In this document: positions 7,204 to 14,504 of the stretch, one piece after another | Layout: every line of letters begins with the position of its first letter | Position numbering within the stretch: the first letter of the stretch is position 1 | Assembly (NCBI GenBank): GCA_902587325.1 | Contig: CACIKV010000012.1 | Coordinates: 1-37,208, forward strand | Length of the DNA stretch: 37,208 nt | Direction: 5' to 3' | From: an uncultured Bacteroidota bacterium | Lineage (GTDB): Bacteria > Bacteroidota > Bacteroidia > Flavobacteriales > Flavobacteriaceae | Translations under genes and position numbers: made by a program | The notes under the pieces: generated by a model | Told to the model about the DNA's origin: nothing | The model's database searches: none | The model's input: only the letters and a program-made list of their open reading frames with translations

Positions 7204-7211
7204 TACATTTG
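7204..7211 (+). promoter_or_regulatory. Candidate promoter -7 box for the tRNA cluster (TACATTTG)
   Basis: TACATTTG matches TAnnTTTG and is followed by GCGATCGC. It lies 14 bases before the first tRNA, predicting transcription starting near 7215 with a very short leader. The -33 position is T-rich without a clear TTTG. Confidence 0.6.
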
Positions 7212-7225
7212 CGATCGCTGAAATC

Positions 7226-7299
7226 GCCGATGTAGCTCAGCTGGCTAGAGCAGCTGATTTGTAATCAGCAGGTCGTGGGTTCGAGTCCCTCCATCGGCT
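7226..7299 (+). tRNA. tRNA-Thr (anticodon TGT)
   Basis: The acceptor GCCGATG pairs with CATCGGC, the D-arm contains AGCTCAGCTGGCTAGAGC, the anticodon stem GCTGA/TCAGC encloses TTTGTAA (anticodon TGT), and the T-arm has GGTTCGAGTCC. The 3' CCA is not encoded. First of four clustered tRNA genes; its acceptor 5' strand is identical to that of the second tRNA-Thr at 7486. Confidence 0.96.
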
Positions 7300-7307
7300 C
7301 AGATTTT

Positions 7308-7389
7308 GGGGAGATACTCAAGCGGCCAACGAGGACAGACTGTAAATCTGTTGGTTTTACCTTCGCAGGTTCGAATCCTGCTCTCCCCA
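7308..7389 (+). tRNA. tRNA-Tyr (anticodon GTA)
   Basis: The acceptor GGGGAGA pairs with TCTCCCC, and the anticodon stem CAGA/TCTG encloses CTGTAAA (anticodon GTA). A long variable arm typical of class II bacterial tRNA-Tyr follows, then the T-arm GGTTCGAATCC. Length is 82 bases without CCA, nine bases after the preceding tRNA-Thr. Confidence 0.96.
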
Positions 7390-7402
7390 CAAAACTACCA
7401 AC

Positions 7403-7475
7403 GCGGGAGTAGCTCAGCTGGTAGAGCGTCAGCCTTCCAAGCTGAATGTCGCCGGTTCGAACCCGGTCTCCCGCT
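7403..7475 (+). tRNA. tRNA-Gly (anticodon TCC)
   Basis: The acceptor GCGGGAG pairs with CTCCCGC, the D-arm is AGCTCAGCTGGTAGAGC, the anticodon loop CTTCCAA gives TCC, and the T-arm contains GGTTCGAACCC. Discriminator base T, no encoded CCA. Part of the same cluster as the flanking tRNAs. Confidence 0.96.
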
Positions 7476-7485
7476 CAACTTTTAA

Positions 7486-7557
7486 GCCGATGTAGCTCAG
7501 GGGTAGAGCGTTTCCTTGGTAAGGAAAAGGTCCCGAGTTCAACTCTCGGCATTGGCT
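7486..7557 (+). tRNA. tRNA-Thr (anticodon GGT)
   Basis: The acceptor GCCGATG pairs with CATTGGC (one G-U pair), the anticodon loop TTGGTAA gives GGT, and the T-arm is GAGTTCAACTC. It is the last gene of the cluster. Together with the TGT isoacceptor upstream it covers ACC/ACT codons. No duplicate of its 3' end was found downstream, so I see no sign that it serves as an integration site. Confidence 0.95.
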
Positions 7558-7591
7558 CAATATAAAAAGTACGAAATAAATCTACAAAGCA

Positions 7592-7951
7592 TTAAGCTTT
7601 ATACTCAAGAAGTTCTTCAAAACTTAAATAATCAAGTGTTTTTATATGTGTTGATTCAAGTAACACTTTAGGCGCAAAGCCTTCTTTGTACGCTTCAATC
7701 CATCTTGATACACATAAACACCACTTATCGCCATCTTTAAGTCCTTTAAAATTATAATATGGGATATCTTTAGTTAAATCGTTTCCTCTTTTTTTGGAAA
7801 ATTCCAAAAATTTATCAGTTACAATGGCACATACAGTGTGAGTTCCAATGTCATCAGGTCCTGTTTCGCAACAACCAGTTCTATATGCACCTGTCATTGG
7901 ATCAGAGCTACACAATTCCAAATCTTTTCCAAAAACATTAAGTTGTCTCAT
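7592..7951 (-). CDS. DUF2237 family protein
   Basis: A 119-residue soluble protein with the whole DUF2237 pattern: N-V-x-G-K-D-L-E-x-C-S-x-D-P-M-T-G near the start, R-T-G-C-C-E-T-G-P-D-D-I-G-T-H near residues 24-38, the E-F-S-K-x-R-G-N-D-L block, then G-L-K-D-G-D-K-W-C-L-C-V-S-R-W and L-E-S-T-H. Several conserved cysteines (14, 27, 28 and the C-L-C pair) suggest metal binding or redox chemistry, but I know of no established function. It is probably co-transcribed with the DUF4149-like gene, whose stop lies three bases upstream of its ATG. It faces the tRNA cluster with 34 bases between them and no obvious terminator. Confidence 0.85.
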   Translation of the reverse strand: MRQLNVFGKDLELCSSDPMTGAYRTGCCETGPDDIGTHTVCAIVTDKFLEFSKKRGNDLTKDIPYYNFKGLKDGDKWCLCVSRWIEAYKEGFAPKVLLESTHIKTLDYLSFEELLEYKA

Positions 7952-7954
7952 ATA

Positions 7955-8365
7955 CTAAAACTTCCATTTAATAAATAATAATAAATTCAATGTTAATGTG
8001 ATAATTGTTAGTCCAATACTAACAGAATGCAAAATAAAAAATAATGAATCGTTTCCAGAGTCTCTCGCATTATTCATGGAAGGAATTATGAAATAACATA
8101 CTAACATAAAAATCAAAGTTAATATTGATGCAATTTTTGCAAAACTTTGATTTGAGTTTAAGCTATAAATTGCTAATAAAGAAAAAATTGATAAAACCGA
8201 AATTATAATAAAAAATTTTGGCCAAATATATCTTAGATATGTGCTTGCGTCTGCAGGTTGTAATAGATTATTTATTGAAGGGGCAACAATAGCAGATTGA
8301 AATAATATTAACCCACAAATAGCACCTGAAATAAATGGTGGAAGATTTTTTAAAATTGATATCAT
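7955..8365 (-). CDS. Four-helix membrane protein, DUF4149/TMEM205-like
   Basis: A 136-residue integral membrane protein with four hydrophobic segments at roughly 10-30, 47-70, 76-98 and 107-133. The first helix followed by V-A-P-S-I-N-N-L-L and a second helix preceded by Y-L-R-Y-I-W-P-K-F-F resembles DUF4149 (TMEM205-like) proteins. Function is unknown to me. It precedes the DUF2237 gene in what looks like a two-gene operon. Assignment to the family is by eye on a short pattern, so treat it as likely rather than certain. Confidence 0.6.
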   Translation of the reverse strand: MISILKNLPPFISGAICGLILFQSAIVAPSINNLLQPADASTYLRYIWPKFFIIISVLSIFSLLAIYSLNSNQSFAKIASILTLIFMLVCYFIIPSMNNARDSGNDSLFFILHSVSIGLTIITLTLNLLLFIKWKF

Positions 8366-8461
8366 AATATTTATTCATAAAAGAGATAAAAATTTAAAAT
8401 GATCAATATCCCATTGTAAGCTTAAAATAACTCTTTTAAAATAGCAAAAACTGTGCCCTAT

Positions 8462-8725
8462 TTATGTTGAAAATTGCTTAGTAAAATTTCCAAAATTTAT
8501 ATGTATATATACTATATATACTATGTAGAAAAAGATAATTAATGAAATAAAAAATAAAATGTTTCTTAAAAGCTTATATCTGTCTTTCCATATAATTAAT
8601 AAAATTGAATTTATGTACAGAATTAAGAGAAATAAATTAATATTATTAAATATGCCCAATGAATGCAAGACCAGTAATAATACTATTGATAATAAGAAGA
8701 ATGAATAACTCGAGTATTTGATCAA
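8462..8725 (-). CDS. Doubtful small hydrophobic ORF without an ATG start
   Basis: An 87-codon frame encoding almost only hydrophobic residues, with three possible membrane helices (about 7-25, 29-46 and 56-76). It has no ATG: the only usual start codon is a TTG at 8725, and no methionine codon lies inside. I recognise no family. It fills the stretch between the DUF4149-like gene and the divergent membrane protein at 8752, which otherwise (8366-8751) holds only AT-rich spacer with an AAAAGAG/CTCTTTT inverted repeat near 8379-8435. It could be a real TTG-started membrane peptide, a decayed gene, or a chance ORF in AT-rich DNA. Confidence 0.3.
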   Translation of the reverse strand: MIKYSSYSFFLLSIVLLLVLHSLGIFNNINLFLLILYINSILLIIWKDRYKLLRNILFFISLIIFFYIVYIVYIHINFGNFTKQFST

Positions 8726-8751
8726 TTTTATTAATATTTTTGATAAGCTTA

Positions 8752-9171
8752 ATGGATTCAGTTTATATAATTTATTTAAATGTATTATTCAATGTTTACT
8801 TAGTTGCTATATCAATAATTGTACAATTTATAGTTTATCCATCATTTAATAAGATCTTAGAATCATTTACTGAATATCATAGCAGGTATAAAAAAAAAAT
8901 TTTTTGGATTGTAGGACCAGTAATGATATTGGAAATCTTAACTAGTCTATTGATGATATTAAATGAATTTGATATATATCTTATACCTGGATTAATTCTT
9001 TTACTTTTATGGATGCTCACTTTCATCTACATAGTCCCTTTGCACAAAGAATTAAGTAAACAATTTCAAACAAATAAACATATAAAGTTATTAAAATTAA
9101 ATTTTGTTAGAATAATTTTATGGGCATTAAAATTTTTTGTTTTAATTATTATTTTGATATTTTACAATTAA
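8752..9171 (+). CDS. Conserved four-helix membrane protein of unknown function
   Basis: A 139-residue integral membrane protein starting at the ATG at 8752 (a TTG four codons earlier is possible). Four hydrophobic segments lie at about 5-25, 48-68, 75-95 and 115-138. Between them are recognisable polar signatures: V-Y-P-S-F-N, Y-H-S-R-Y-K-K-K, G-P-V-M-I-L-E, I-V-P-L-H-K-E-L and L-N-F-V-R-I-I-L-W. I have an impression of a widespread unnamed membrane family with P-L-H and N-x-x-R-T-x-x-W motifs, but I cannot name it. It belongs to the accessory block between the tRNAs and tuf and lies 31 bases before the CIA30-type gene, so the two may share a transcript. Confidence 0.7.
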   Translation: MDSVYIIYLNVLFNVYLVAISIIVQFIVYPSFNKILESFTEYHSRYKKKIFWIVGPVMILEILTSLLMILNEFDIYLIPGLILLLLWMLTFIYIVPLHKELSKQFQTNKHIKLLKLNFVRIILWALKFFVLIIILIFYN

Positions 9172-9202
9172 TTTAAAACCTTAACTTATTTTGAAAATTT
9201 TA

Positions 9203-9748
9203 ATGAAAAATTCATTTGCAATATTTTTTTTAATTTCCTTTTCAATGAATAGTCAAATTCTAGATGTAATTAATCCTAAAAAAAATATAGGTATAAAAAA
9301 CTGGAATATAGTCAATGATGATGTTATGGGAGGTATTTCAACATCTACGATGTCATTAAATAAAGAAAAAAATCTGCTTTTTAAGGGTAATTTATCTCTT
9401 GAAAATAATGGAGGATTTGCATCATCAAGATTAAGTCTGGAAAAAAATATTTTAAATGGAGTTAAGTTTTTTAAAATAAAATTTAAGGGAGATGGTAATA
9501 CATATAAATTAAGATTTAGACAAAACAATAGAAGAGCTTCATATTCTCATGATTTCAAATCTTCAAAAGATGAGTGGATTGAAGTTGATCTTAGGGTAGA
9601 AGATTTTAAAGCCACCTGGAGAGGGTATTCATATAGCGATTATCCTGCTTTAGAACCTAAAGAAGTAATTTCAATGGGTTTACAAATTTCCGATAAACAA
9701 GAAGGTGATTTTATACTAGAAATTGAATATATCAAAGCTGTATTTTGA
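9203..9748 (+). CDS. Exported CIA30 (NDUFAF1-like) domain protein
   Basis: The protein is 181 residues from the ATG at 9203 (an in-frame TTG lies four codons upstream). A signal peptide (M-K-N-S-F-A-I-F-F-L-I-S-F-S-M-N-S-Q) is followed by the galactose-binding-like CIA30 fold: W-N-I-V-N-D-D-V-M-G-G-I-S-T-S near residues 34-48, G-N-L-S-L-E-N-N-G-G-F-A-S-S-R near 66-80, and a C-terminal strand series ending in a flavobacterial-type L-E-P-K-E-V-I-S-M-G-L-Q-I-S-D-K-Q-E-G-D-F. In eukaryotes CIA30 assists complex I assembly; bacterial exported versions have no settled role, and a complex I function should not be assumed here. Periplasmic location is predicted from the signal peptide. Confidence 0.85.
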   Translation: MKNSFAIFFLISFSMNSQILDVINPKKNIGIKNWNIVNDDVMGGISTSTMSLNKEKNLLFKGNLSLENNGGFASSRLSLEKNILNGVKFFKIKFKGDGNTYKLRFRQNNRRASYSHDFKSSKDEWIEVDLRVEDFKATWRGYSYSDYPALEPKEVISMGLQISDKQEGDFILEIEYIKAVF

Positions 9749-9788
9749 TTAATAAAACATGATAGATTGAAAAAAAATAATTTTAAAA

Positions 9789-10016
9789 GTGATTACAAAA
9801 AATAAAAGTTATTATAAAAAATTTAGTGAATGGTGGATAAATTATTCTAAAGATAAGTCGTATTTAAATAAGAACCCCAATGATATTTTATACATAATAT
9901 TTTTCTGGGTAATATTCATTCTTATTATTTTAACTGCAGAAATTTGGAGACCAATTGGACACTATTATTTTCCAGAATTTATTCCACCACTTGATGGGGA
10001 GCCATATACACCTTAA
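9789..10016 (+). CDS. Small single-helix membrane protein, GTG start
   Basis: A 75-residue protein with a basic, aromatic N-terminus (YYKKFSEWWINYSKD), one strongly hydrophobic segment at about 33-50, and a Pro/Tyr-rich tail (G-H-Y-Y-F-P-E-F-I-P-P-L-D-G-E-P-Y-T-P). The best start is GTG at 9789; an in-frame stop at 9768-9770 limits extension, and no ATG is available. The non-random composition of the tail suggests a real protein, but I do not recognise the family. It follows the CIA30 gene by 40 bases and converges on the reductase gene with seven bases between the stop codons. Confidence 0.55.
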   Translation: MITKNKSYYKKFSEWWINYSKDKSYLNKNPNDILYIIFFWVIFILIILTAEIWRPIGHYYFPEFIPPLDGEPYTP

Positions 10017-10023
10017 TGTTATA

Positions 10024-10605
10024 TTAACCCTCCTTTATATCTCTATCGATGTCTTTATTTACAGTTTCTAAATATTTTTTTCTTTTACTATCAGAAACAA
10101 AGGGAACAGACCAAAATTGTTTTGTCTTTGTAAATAAAGATACTCTCCATCCAAAAACAAAAGTATATACTCCCATTACTAATCTTAGTTTAACTGAATT
10201 AACATAAAGTGTCAGTACTGGAAGTGCTGGAGCTCCATGAGTTATGTACGTTCTTATTTTTTTCTTAGACAAAAATGGAATTGGATACGCATAGGTTTTT
10301 GTTATATTTTGAAATTTGTATGCAAAACCGGGTGTAAAAACTTCATCAAAAAAAACTTCCATTCTTGGAGTGAGTCGAAACCACCAAACTGGTGAAATTA
10401 TATAAATTCTTTCTGACCAAGTAACTAATTTTTGATAGTGTTTGATTAGTTTTGTTCTGGGCCTTAAAAAACTATCTCTGTAAAGATCAATTATTTCTAA
10501 TGATTGATTAGTTGCAGAATTTAATTTATCCGCAATCAATTTGAAAATCCCACTATAGCAGAATGAAGTTTCTTCAGGGTGACCAATAATTACTAAATTG
10601 TTCAT
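10024..10605 (-). CDS. Flavodoxin-fold NAD(P)H dehydrogenase (quinone)-like protein
   Basis: A 193-residue protein from the ATG at 10605 (the frame is open to a TTG at 10632, but MNNLVIIGHP is the natural start of the fold). It shows the Flavodoxin_2 pattern: first strand with the phosphate-binding loop GHPEETSFCYSG, then E-I-I-D-L-Y-R-D, W-S-E-R-I-Y-I-I-S-P-V-W-W-F-R-L-T-P-R-M-E with the F-x-D-E-V-F-T-P-G-F-A-Y block. This resembles MdaB/KefF/NQO-type FMN or FAD reductases that reduce quinones with two electrons. The motif after Y-I-T-H-G-A-P is shorter than in many homologues, so substrate is uncertain. It is divergent from the small membrane gene at 10668. Confidence 0.82.
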   Translation of the reverse strand: MNNLVIIGHPEETSFCYSGIFKLIADKLNSATNQSLEIIDLYRDSFLRPRTKLIKHYQKLVTWSERIYIISPVWWFRLTPRMEVFFDEVFTPGFAYKFQNITKTYAYPIPFLSKKKIRTYITHGAPALPVLTLYVNSVKLRLVMGVYTFVFGWRVSLFTKTKQFWSVPFVSDSKRKKYLETVNKDIDRDIKEG

Positions 10606-10667
10606 ATTTGAATAACTCAAAACTAATGCCAAATAATTTATTGCATGGTTTTTGAAATAAAATAATT

Positions 10668-10850
10668 ATGAAAAATTTCATACTTAACTACTATCCAATA
10701 ATACTAGCGTTTTTTTCATTTTTACTATCTGTAGGTTTATGGTTTAGTGGAAATAAATTAGAAGGAATTTTTGTGGGAATATGGGTTCCTTCAATACTTA
10801 CACTCTCAATAGCAATAAGGCAAAGAAGAAAAGATTTAAACAAAAGATAA
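10668..10850 (+). CDS. Two-helix small membrane protein of unknown function
   Basis: A 60-residue protein with two membrane helices (about 8-26 and 33-49) joined by S-G-N-K-L-E-G and ending in the positively charged R-Q-R-R-K-D-L-N-K-R tail, which by the positive-inside rule places both ends in the cytoplasm. Similar short proteins seem common in marine bacteria, but I know no function. A second, even smaller membrane ORF starts two bases after its stop, so the pair is likely one transcription unit, divergent from the reductase gene. Confidence 0.7.
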   Translation: MKNFILNYYPIILAFFSFLLSVGLWFSGNKLEGIFVGIWVPSILTLSIAIRQRRKDLNKR

Positions 10851-10851
10851 T

Positions 10852-10986
10852 ATGGATCTTCTTTTATTTATCGTGGGTTTTGTAATTTTTGTTTTTTACC
10901 TTGTTTGTTTAGTTTATGTCATCAACACCCAGAATAAAATTCAAGAACAAAATGAATTAGATGATCCAGAACTTAAAAAAAACTAA
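10852..10986 (+). CDS. Very small (44-residue) single-helix membrane protein
   Basis: An ATG one base after the preceding stop opens a 44-codon frame: MDLLLFIVGFVIFVFYLVCL opens it and continues as a hydrophobic helix to about residue 25. A polar, acidic-to-basic tail follows (N-T-Q-N-K-I-Q-E-Q-N-E-L-D-D-P-E-L-K-K-N). The helix-plus-charged-tail layout and tight spacing argue for a real product. Its last 26 bases overlap the start of the downstream lipoprotein gene in another frame, which would give translational coupling. No family is recognised. It is short enough to be missed by standard gene calling. Confidence 0.6.
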   Translation: MDLLLFIVGFVIFVFYLVCLVYVINTQNKIQEQNELDDPELKKN

Positions 10987-12292
10987 GCTTTTATTACTTA
11001 TAATTACATTTTTGCTTTTATCATGCAAAAAAGAAAAGTATGAATTCCAGGTCACTAACGAACCGCTAGCAAATTGCATTGATGGATACGCTACTTTTAT
11101 TAAGGATGATTTAGAATACACTTATGAGTGTGATAATTATGACCTAATTGGATATATCTCCCTGGGGGAAATGGATGCAACATTAGGTAATGACTGTTGG
11201 GGATGGACTGATTTTCAAACTAATAAAGAGTACGTTTTGATGGGGCTAGATAATGGAACAGCAATTATAGACATTTCTCAACCAAATAAGCCAAACTACC
11301 TTGGAAAAATTCCTACAACTACATCAAATAGCATGTGGAGAGATATAAAAGTTTATAACAATCATGCCTTTATTGTGAGTGAAGCTAATGATCATGGTAT
11401 GCAAGTCTTTGACTTAAAGCATTTAAGAGGAATCAATACAAAACAAAAATTTGTCCCAGATCATATTTATAATGGTTTTGGGGATGCACACAATATTGCT
11501 ATCAACACTGAATCTGGTTATGCATACACTTGTGGTGCTGGTAATTCAAGAAACCCTGTTGGTATACATGCATTGAATATTAAAGAACCAACAAATCCAA
11601 AATTAGAACTTCAAATTTCAGATTTTGGATATTCTCATGATGCTCAGATTGTGAATTATAAAGGTCCAGATTTAGATTATTTCGGAAAAGAAATATATGT
11701 TGGAAGTAATGAAACTAAAGTTATATTTGTAGATGTTTCCGATAAAAGTGATCCAAAACTTATAAGTGAATTTTTTTATGATGATGAATACACTCATCAA
11801 TCATGGTTGACAGAAGATCACAGGTATGCATTACTTGGTGATGAATATGATGAGCTCAATTCTAGTTATGAACTAGTCAATAATACAAGAACAATTATTA
11901 TTGATATTTCAGATTTAGACAATCCTGTTTTACATTATGAATATCTGGCTGAAACAGAATCAATTGATCACAACGGATATGTGAAAGGTAATAATTTTTA
12001 TCTTGCCAGTTATACCTCTGGTTTAAGAGTGATAAACATTCAAAATATTAAAAATAAAAGTTTAATTGAAACTGGATTTTTTGATACACATATTGATAAT
12101 GATTACAAACAAAACACTCTTAGATTTGGTCAAATTAAAAATAATGACCCTGGTGATCACACAGGAAATAAAGGCCAGGGTATTGAAGCATTTAATGGAG
12201 CTTGGAGTGTTTATCCTTTTTTTGATAGTGAAAACATCATAATTAGCGATATCAATTCAGGACTCTTTATAGTAAAAAAATCATCTTTGTAA
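10961..12292 (+). CDS. Choice-of-anchor B family lipoprotein with LVIVD-like repeats
   Basis: A 443-residue exported lipoprotein. The N-terminus MIQNLKKTKLLLLIITFLLLSC is a lipoprotein signal with Cys22 as the acylation site. The rest is built of repeated beta blades: T-A-I-I-D-I-S-Q-P-N-K-P near 105, V-F-D-L near 145, D-A-H-N-I near 178, G-Y-S-H-D-A-Q-I-V near 221, I-I-D-I-S-D-L-D-N-P-V near 312, and D-H-N-G-Y-V near 335. These match the LVIVD-repeat, choice-of-anchor B family of predicted propeller proteins, here anchored by lipid instead of a C-terminal sorting domain. Substrate or partner unknown. Its start overlaps the small ORF upstream. It is the last gene of the accessory block before tuf. 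Confidence 0.85.
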   Translation: MIQNLKKTKLLLLIITFLLLSCKKEKYEFQVTNEPLANCIDGYATFIKDDLEYTYECDNYDLIGYISLGEMDATLGNDCWGWTDFQTNKEYVLMGLDNGTAIIDISQPNKPNYLGKIPTTTSNSMWRDIKVYNNHAFIVSEANDHGMQVFDLKHLRGINTKQKFVPDHIYNGFGDAHNIAINTESGYAYTCGAGNSRNPVGIHALNIKEPTNPKLELQISDFGYSHDAQIVNYKGPDLDYFGKEIYVGSNETKVIFVDVSDKSDPKLISEFFYDDEYTHQSWLTEDHRYALLGDEYDELNSSYELVNNTRTIIIDISDLDNPVLHYEYLAETESIDHNGYVKGNNFYLASYTSGLRVINIQNIKNKSLIETGFFDTHIDNDYKQNTLRFGQIKNNDPGDHTGNKGQGIEAFNGAWSVYPFFDSENIIISDINSGLFIVKKSSL

Positions 12293-12363
12293 TTTTTTTT
12301 AAATAAAAAAAAATAATGATGAAAAAAAATAAACAAATTAAGTTTTTTATACCATAAAATTAT

Positions 12364-12371
12364 TATATTTG
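12364..12371 (+). promoter_or_regulatory. Candidate tuf promoter -7 box (TATATTTG)
   Basis: TATATTTG followed by GCGCGC is an exact TAnnTTTG match 32 bases before the EF-Tu ATG, in a 111-base AT-rich spacer. The predicted start near 12375 gives a leader of about 29 bases, all A/T. The -33 region (AGTTTTTTAT) has only a partial TTTG. Confidence 0.65.
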
Positions 12372-12403
12372 CGCGCATTTAAAAAACTAAAAAATTAAAA
12401 ATT

Positions 12404-13591
12404 ATGGCTAAGGAAACTTTTGATCGGTCCAAACCCCATTTAAATATTGGTACAATTGGACACGTAGATCACGGTAAAACTACCCTTACAGCTGCTATTA
12501 CAACGGTACTAGCTAAAGAAGGTCTTTCTGAACTTAAAAGCTTTGATCAAATTGACAACGCACCTGAAGAAAAAGAAAGAGGTATTACAATCAACACATC
12601 CCACGTTGAATATCAAACTGCTAACAGACATTATGCGCATGTAGATTGTCCTGGTCACGCAGATTATGTAAAGAACATGGTAACTGGTGCTGCTCAAATG
12701 GACGGTGCTATTCTTGTTGTTGCAGCAACAGATGGACCAATGCCACAAACAAGAGAACATATACTTTTAGGAAGACAAGTTGGTATTCCAAGAATTGTTG
12801 TTTTCTTAAATAAGGCTGACCAAGTTGATGATGACGAGCTTCTTGAACTTGTGGAAATGGAAGTTAGAGATTTGCTTAATTTTTACGAATATGATGGAGA
12901 TAATGGACCTGTAATTTTAGGATCAGCTCTTGGTGCACTTAATGGAGAACAAAAATGGGTTGATACTGTTATGAAATTAATGGAGTCTGTTGATAATTGG
13001 ATTGAACTTCCGACAAGAGAAGTCGATAAAGATTTTTTGATGCCTATTGAAGATGTTTTTTCAATTACTGGTAGAGGAACTGTTGCAACAGGAAGAATTG
13101 AAACTGGTGTTGCCAACACTGGTGATACTGTAGATATAATTGGAATGGGAGCGGAAAAACTTGCCTCTACAGTAACTGGTGTCGAGATGTTTAGAAAAAT
13201 ATTGGACAGAGGTGAAGCCGGTGATAATGTTGGTATTCTCTTAAGAGGTATTGAAAAAACTGATATTAGCAGAGGAATGGTAATTTGTAAGCCTGGATCT
13301 GTTAAGCCTCATGCAAAGTTCAAAGCAGAAGTTTATATACTAAAAAAAGAAGAGGGAGGAAGACATACGCCTTTCCACAATAATTATAGACCTCAGTTTT
13401 ATGTAAGAACTACTGATGTAACTGGAAATATTGAGCTTCCTAGTGGAGTTGAAATGGTTATGCCAGGAGACAATCTTACTATTACTGTTGAATTAATTCA
13501 GCCTATTGCATGTAGTGTTGGTTTAAGATTTGCTATTCGTGAAGGTGGTAGAACAGTTGGAGCAGGTCAGGTAACTGAAATTTTAGATTAA
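12404..13591 (+). CDS. tuf: Elongation factor Tu
   Basis: The 395-residue GTPase that delivers aminoacyl-tRNA to the ribosome. The G motifs are clear: G1 GHVDHGKT at 19-26, G2 in E-R-G-I-T-I-N, G3 D-C-P-G-H, G4 N-K-A-D and G5 G-S-A-L. Domain 2 ([14 protein letters not shown]) and domain 3 (H-T-P-F, then [18 protein letters not shown]) are complete. G4 has Ala where many homologues have Cys or Val, within normal variation. It has its own promoter and a strong terminator, so it is probably expressed mainly as a single-gene unit, followed by tRNA-Trp and secE-nusG. Confidence 0.98.
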   Translation: MAKETFDRSKPHLNIGTIGHVDHGKTTLTAAITTVLAKEGLSELKSFDQIDNAPEEKERGITINTSHVEYQTANRHYAHVDCPGHADYVKNMVTGAAQMDGAILVVAATDGPMPQTREHILLGRQVGIPRIVVFLNKADQVDDDELLELVEMEVRDLLNFYEYDGDNGPVILGSALGALNGEQKWVDTVMKLMESVDNWIELPTREVDKDFLMPIEDVFSITGRGTVATGRIETGVANTGDTVDIIGMGAEKLASTVTGVEMFRKILDRGEAGDNVGILLRGIEKTDISRGMVICKPGSVKPHAKFKAEVYILKKEEGGRHTPFHNNYRPQFYVRTTDVTGNIELPSGVEMVMPGDNLTITVELIQPIACSVGLRFAIREGGRTVGAGQVTEILD

Positions 13592-13598
13592 CATTACC

Positions 13599-13631
13599 AA
13601 ATGAGTGTGTAAGTTTTATTCACTCATTTTT
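13599..13631 (+). terminator. Rho-independent terminator after tuf
   Basis: AAATGAGTG (13599-13607) pairs perfectly with CACTCATTT (13621-13629) across a 13-base loop, followed by a short T run (13627-13631). It lies seven bases after the tuf stop and 25 before tRNA-Trp. It probably ends most tuf transcripts and may partly separate tuf from the tRNA-secE-nusG unit. Confidence 0.85.
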
Positions 13632-13656
13632 GGTTGACAGGTAAGACTCTTAACAC

Positions 13657-13729
13657 ACGGGTTTAGCTCAGTTGGTAGAGCACTGGTCTCCAAAACCAGG
13701 TGTCGGGAGTTCGAGTCTCTCAACCCGTG
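13657..13729 (+). tRNA. tRNA-Trp (anticodon CCA)
   Basis: The acceptor ACGGGTT pairs with AACCCGT with discriminator G, the D-arm is AGCTCAGTTGGTAGAGC, the anticodon stem CTGGT/ACCAG encloses CTCCAAA (anticodon CCA), and the T-arm contains GAGTTCGAGTC. CCA is not encoded. tRNA-Trp between tuf and secE is the common bacterial arrangement. This is also the tRNA whose charging level would be sensed by the trp leader peptide at 2608-2667. Confidence 0.96.
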
Positions 13730-13742
13730 CAACAGAAATATT

Positions 13743-13934
13743 ATGGGAAGTATTTTAAATTACATAAAAGATTCTTTTAGTGAGCTCAGGGATCACGTTA
13801 CGTGGACCCCCTTAATCGAGCTTCAAAAAATGACATTAGTAGTTTTAGTGTTTTCTGTAATTTTTGCTCTCATAATTTGGGTTGCAGACACTATACTTTC
13901 AGAAATTTTTAAACTTTATTTTCAATTCGTGTGA
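13743..13934 (+). CDS. secE: Preprotein translocase subunit SecE
   Basis: A 63-residue single-helix form of SecE. A cytoplasmic amphipathic segment (F-S-E-L-R-D-H-V-T-W-T-P-L-I-E-L-Q-K) precedes one transmembrane helix at about 31-52. It stabilises SecY in the inner-membrane translocon. It starts 13 bases after tRNA-Trp, which must therefore be processed out of a shared transcript, and ends two bases before the nusG ATG. Confidence 0.95.
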   Translation: MGSILNYIKDSFSELRDHVTWTPLIELQKMTLVVLVFSVIFALIIWVADTILSEIFKLYFQFV

Positions 13935-13936
13935 TA

Positions 13937-14488
13937 ATGACAGAAGTTGTAGAAAAAAAGTGGTACGTGATCAGAGGAATTAGTGGTCAAGAGAATAAAA
14001 TTAAGGACTATATTGATGGTGAGGTTAAAAGACTCAATATATCCACTTTTGTTGAGGATGTAATCGTACCAACTCAAAAAGTAATACAAATTAGAAATGG
14101 AAAAAAAGTTAGTAAAGAAAAAGTTTATTTCCCAGGTTATATCATGATTAAAGCTAATCTAACTGGTGAAATTCCACATATCATTAGGTCATTTCCAAAT
14201 ATTTTAGGTTTTTTGGGTGAAACAAAAGGAGGTGACCCTGTTCCTCTAAGAACAAATGAAGTTAGCAGAATGCTTGGCAAAGTTGATGAGCTTTCATTGG
14301 AGGGCGAAAATATTACTATACCATTCACTGTAGGGGAAAATATAAAGGTCATAGATGGTCCCTTTAATGGTTTTAATGGAAATATTGAAAAAGTTAATGA
14401 AGAAAAAAGAAAATTAGAGGTGATGGTTAAGATTTTTGGCAGAAAGACACCACTAGAATTATCATATATGCAGGTTGAAAAAATATAA
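13937..14488 (+). CDS. nusG: Transcription termination/antitermination factor NusG
   Basis: A 183-residue protein from the ATG at 13937; a GTG two codons upstream overlaps the secE stop and is less likely. The N-terminal NGN domain begins K-K-W-Y-V-I-R-G-I-S-G-Q-E-N-K-I and contains Y-F-P-G-Y-I-M-I. The C-terminal KOW domain is near residues 130-165 (F-T-V-G-E-N-I-K-V-I-D-G-P-F-N-G-F-N-G). NusG binds RNA polymerase and links it to Rho or the leading ribosome. Coupling to a leading ribosome is relevant to attenuators such as that of trp. Standard position between secE and rplK. Confidence 0.97.
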   Translation: MTEVVEKKWYVIRGISGQENKIKDYIDGEVKRLNISTFVEDVIVPTQKVIQIRNGKKVSKEKVYFPGYIMIKANLTGEIPHIIRSFPNILGFLGETKGGDPVPLRTNEVSRMLGKVDELSLEGENITIPFTVGENIKVIDGPFNGFNGNIEKVNEEKRKLEVMVKIFGRKTPLELSYMQVEKI

Positions 14489-14504
14489 ATGTTACGTATA
14501 AATT

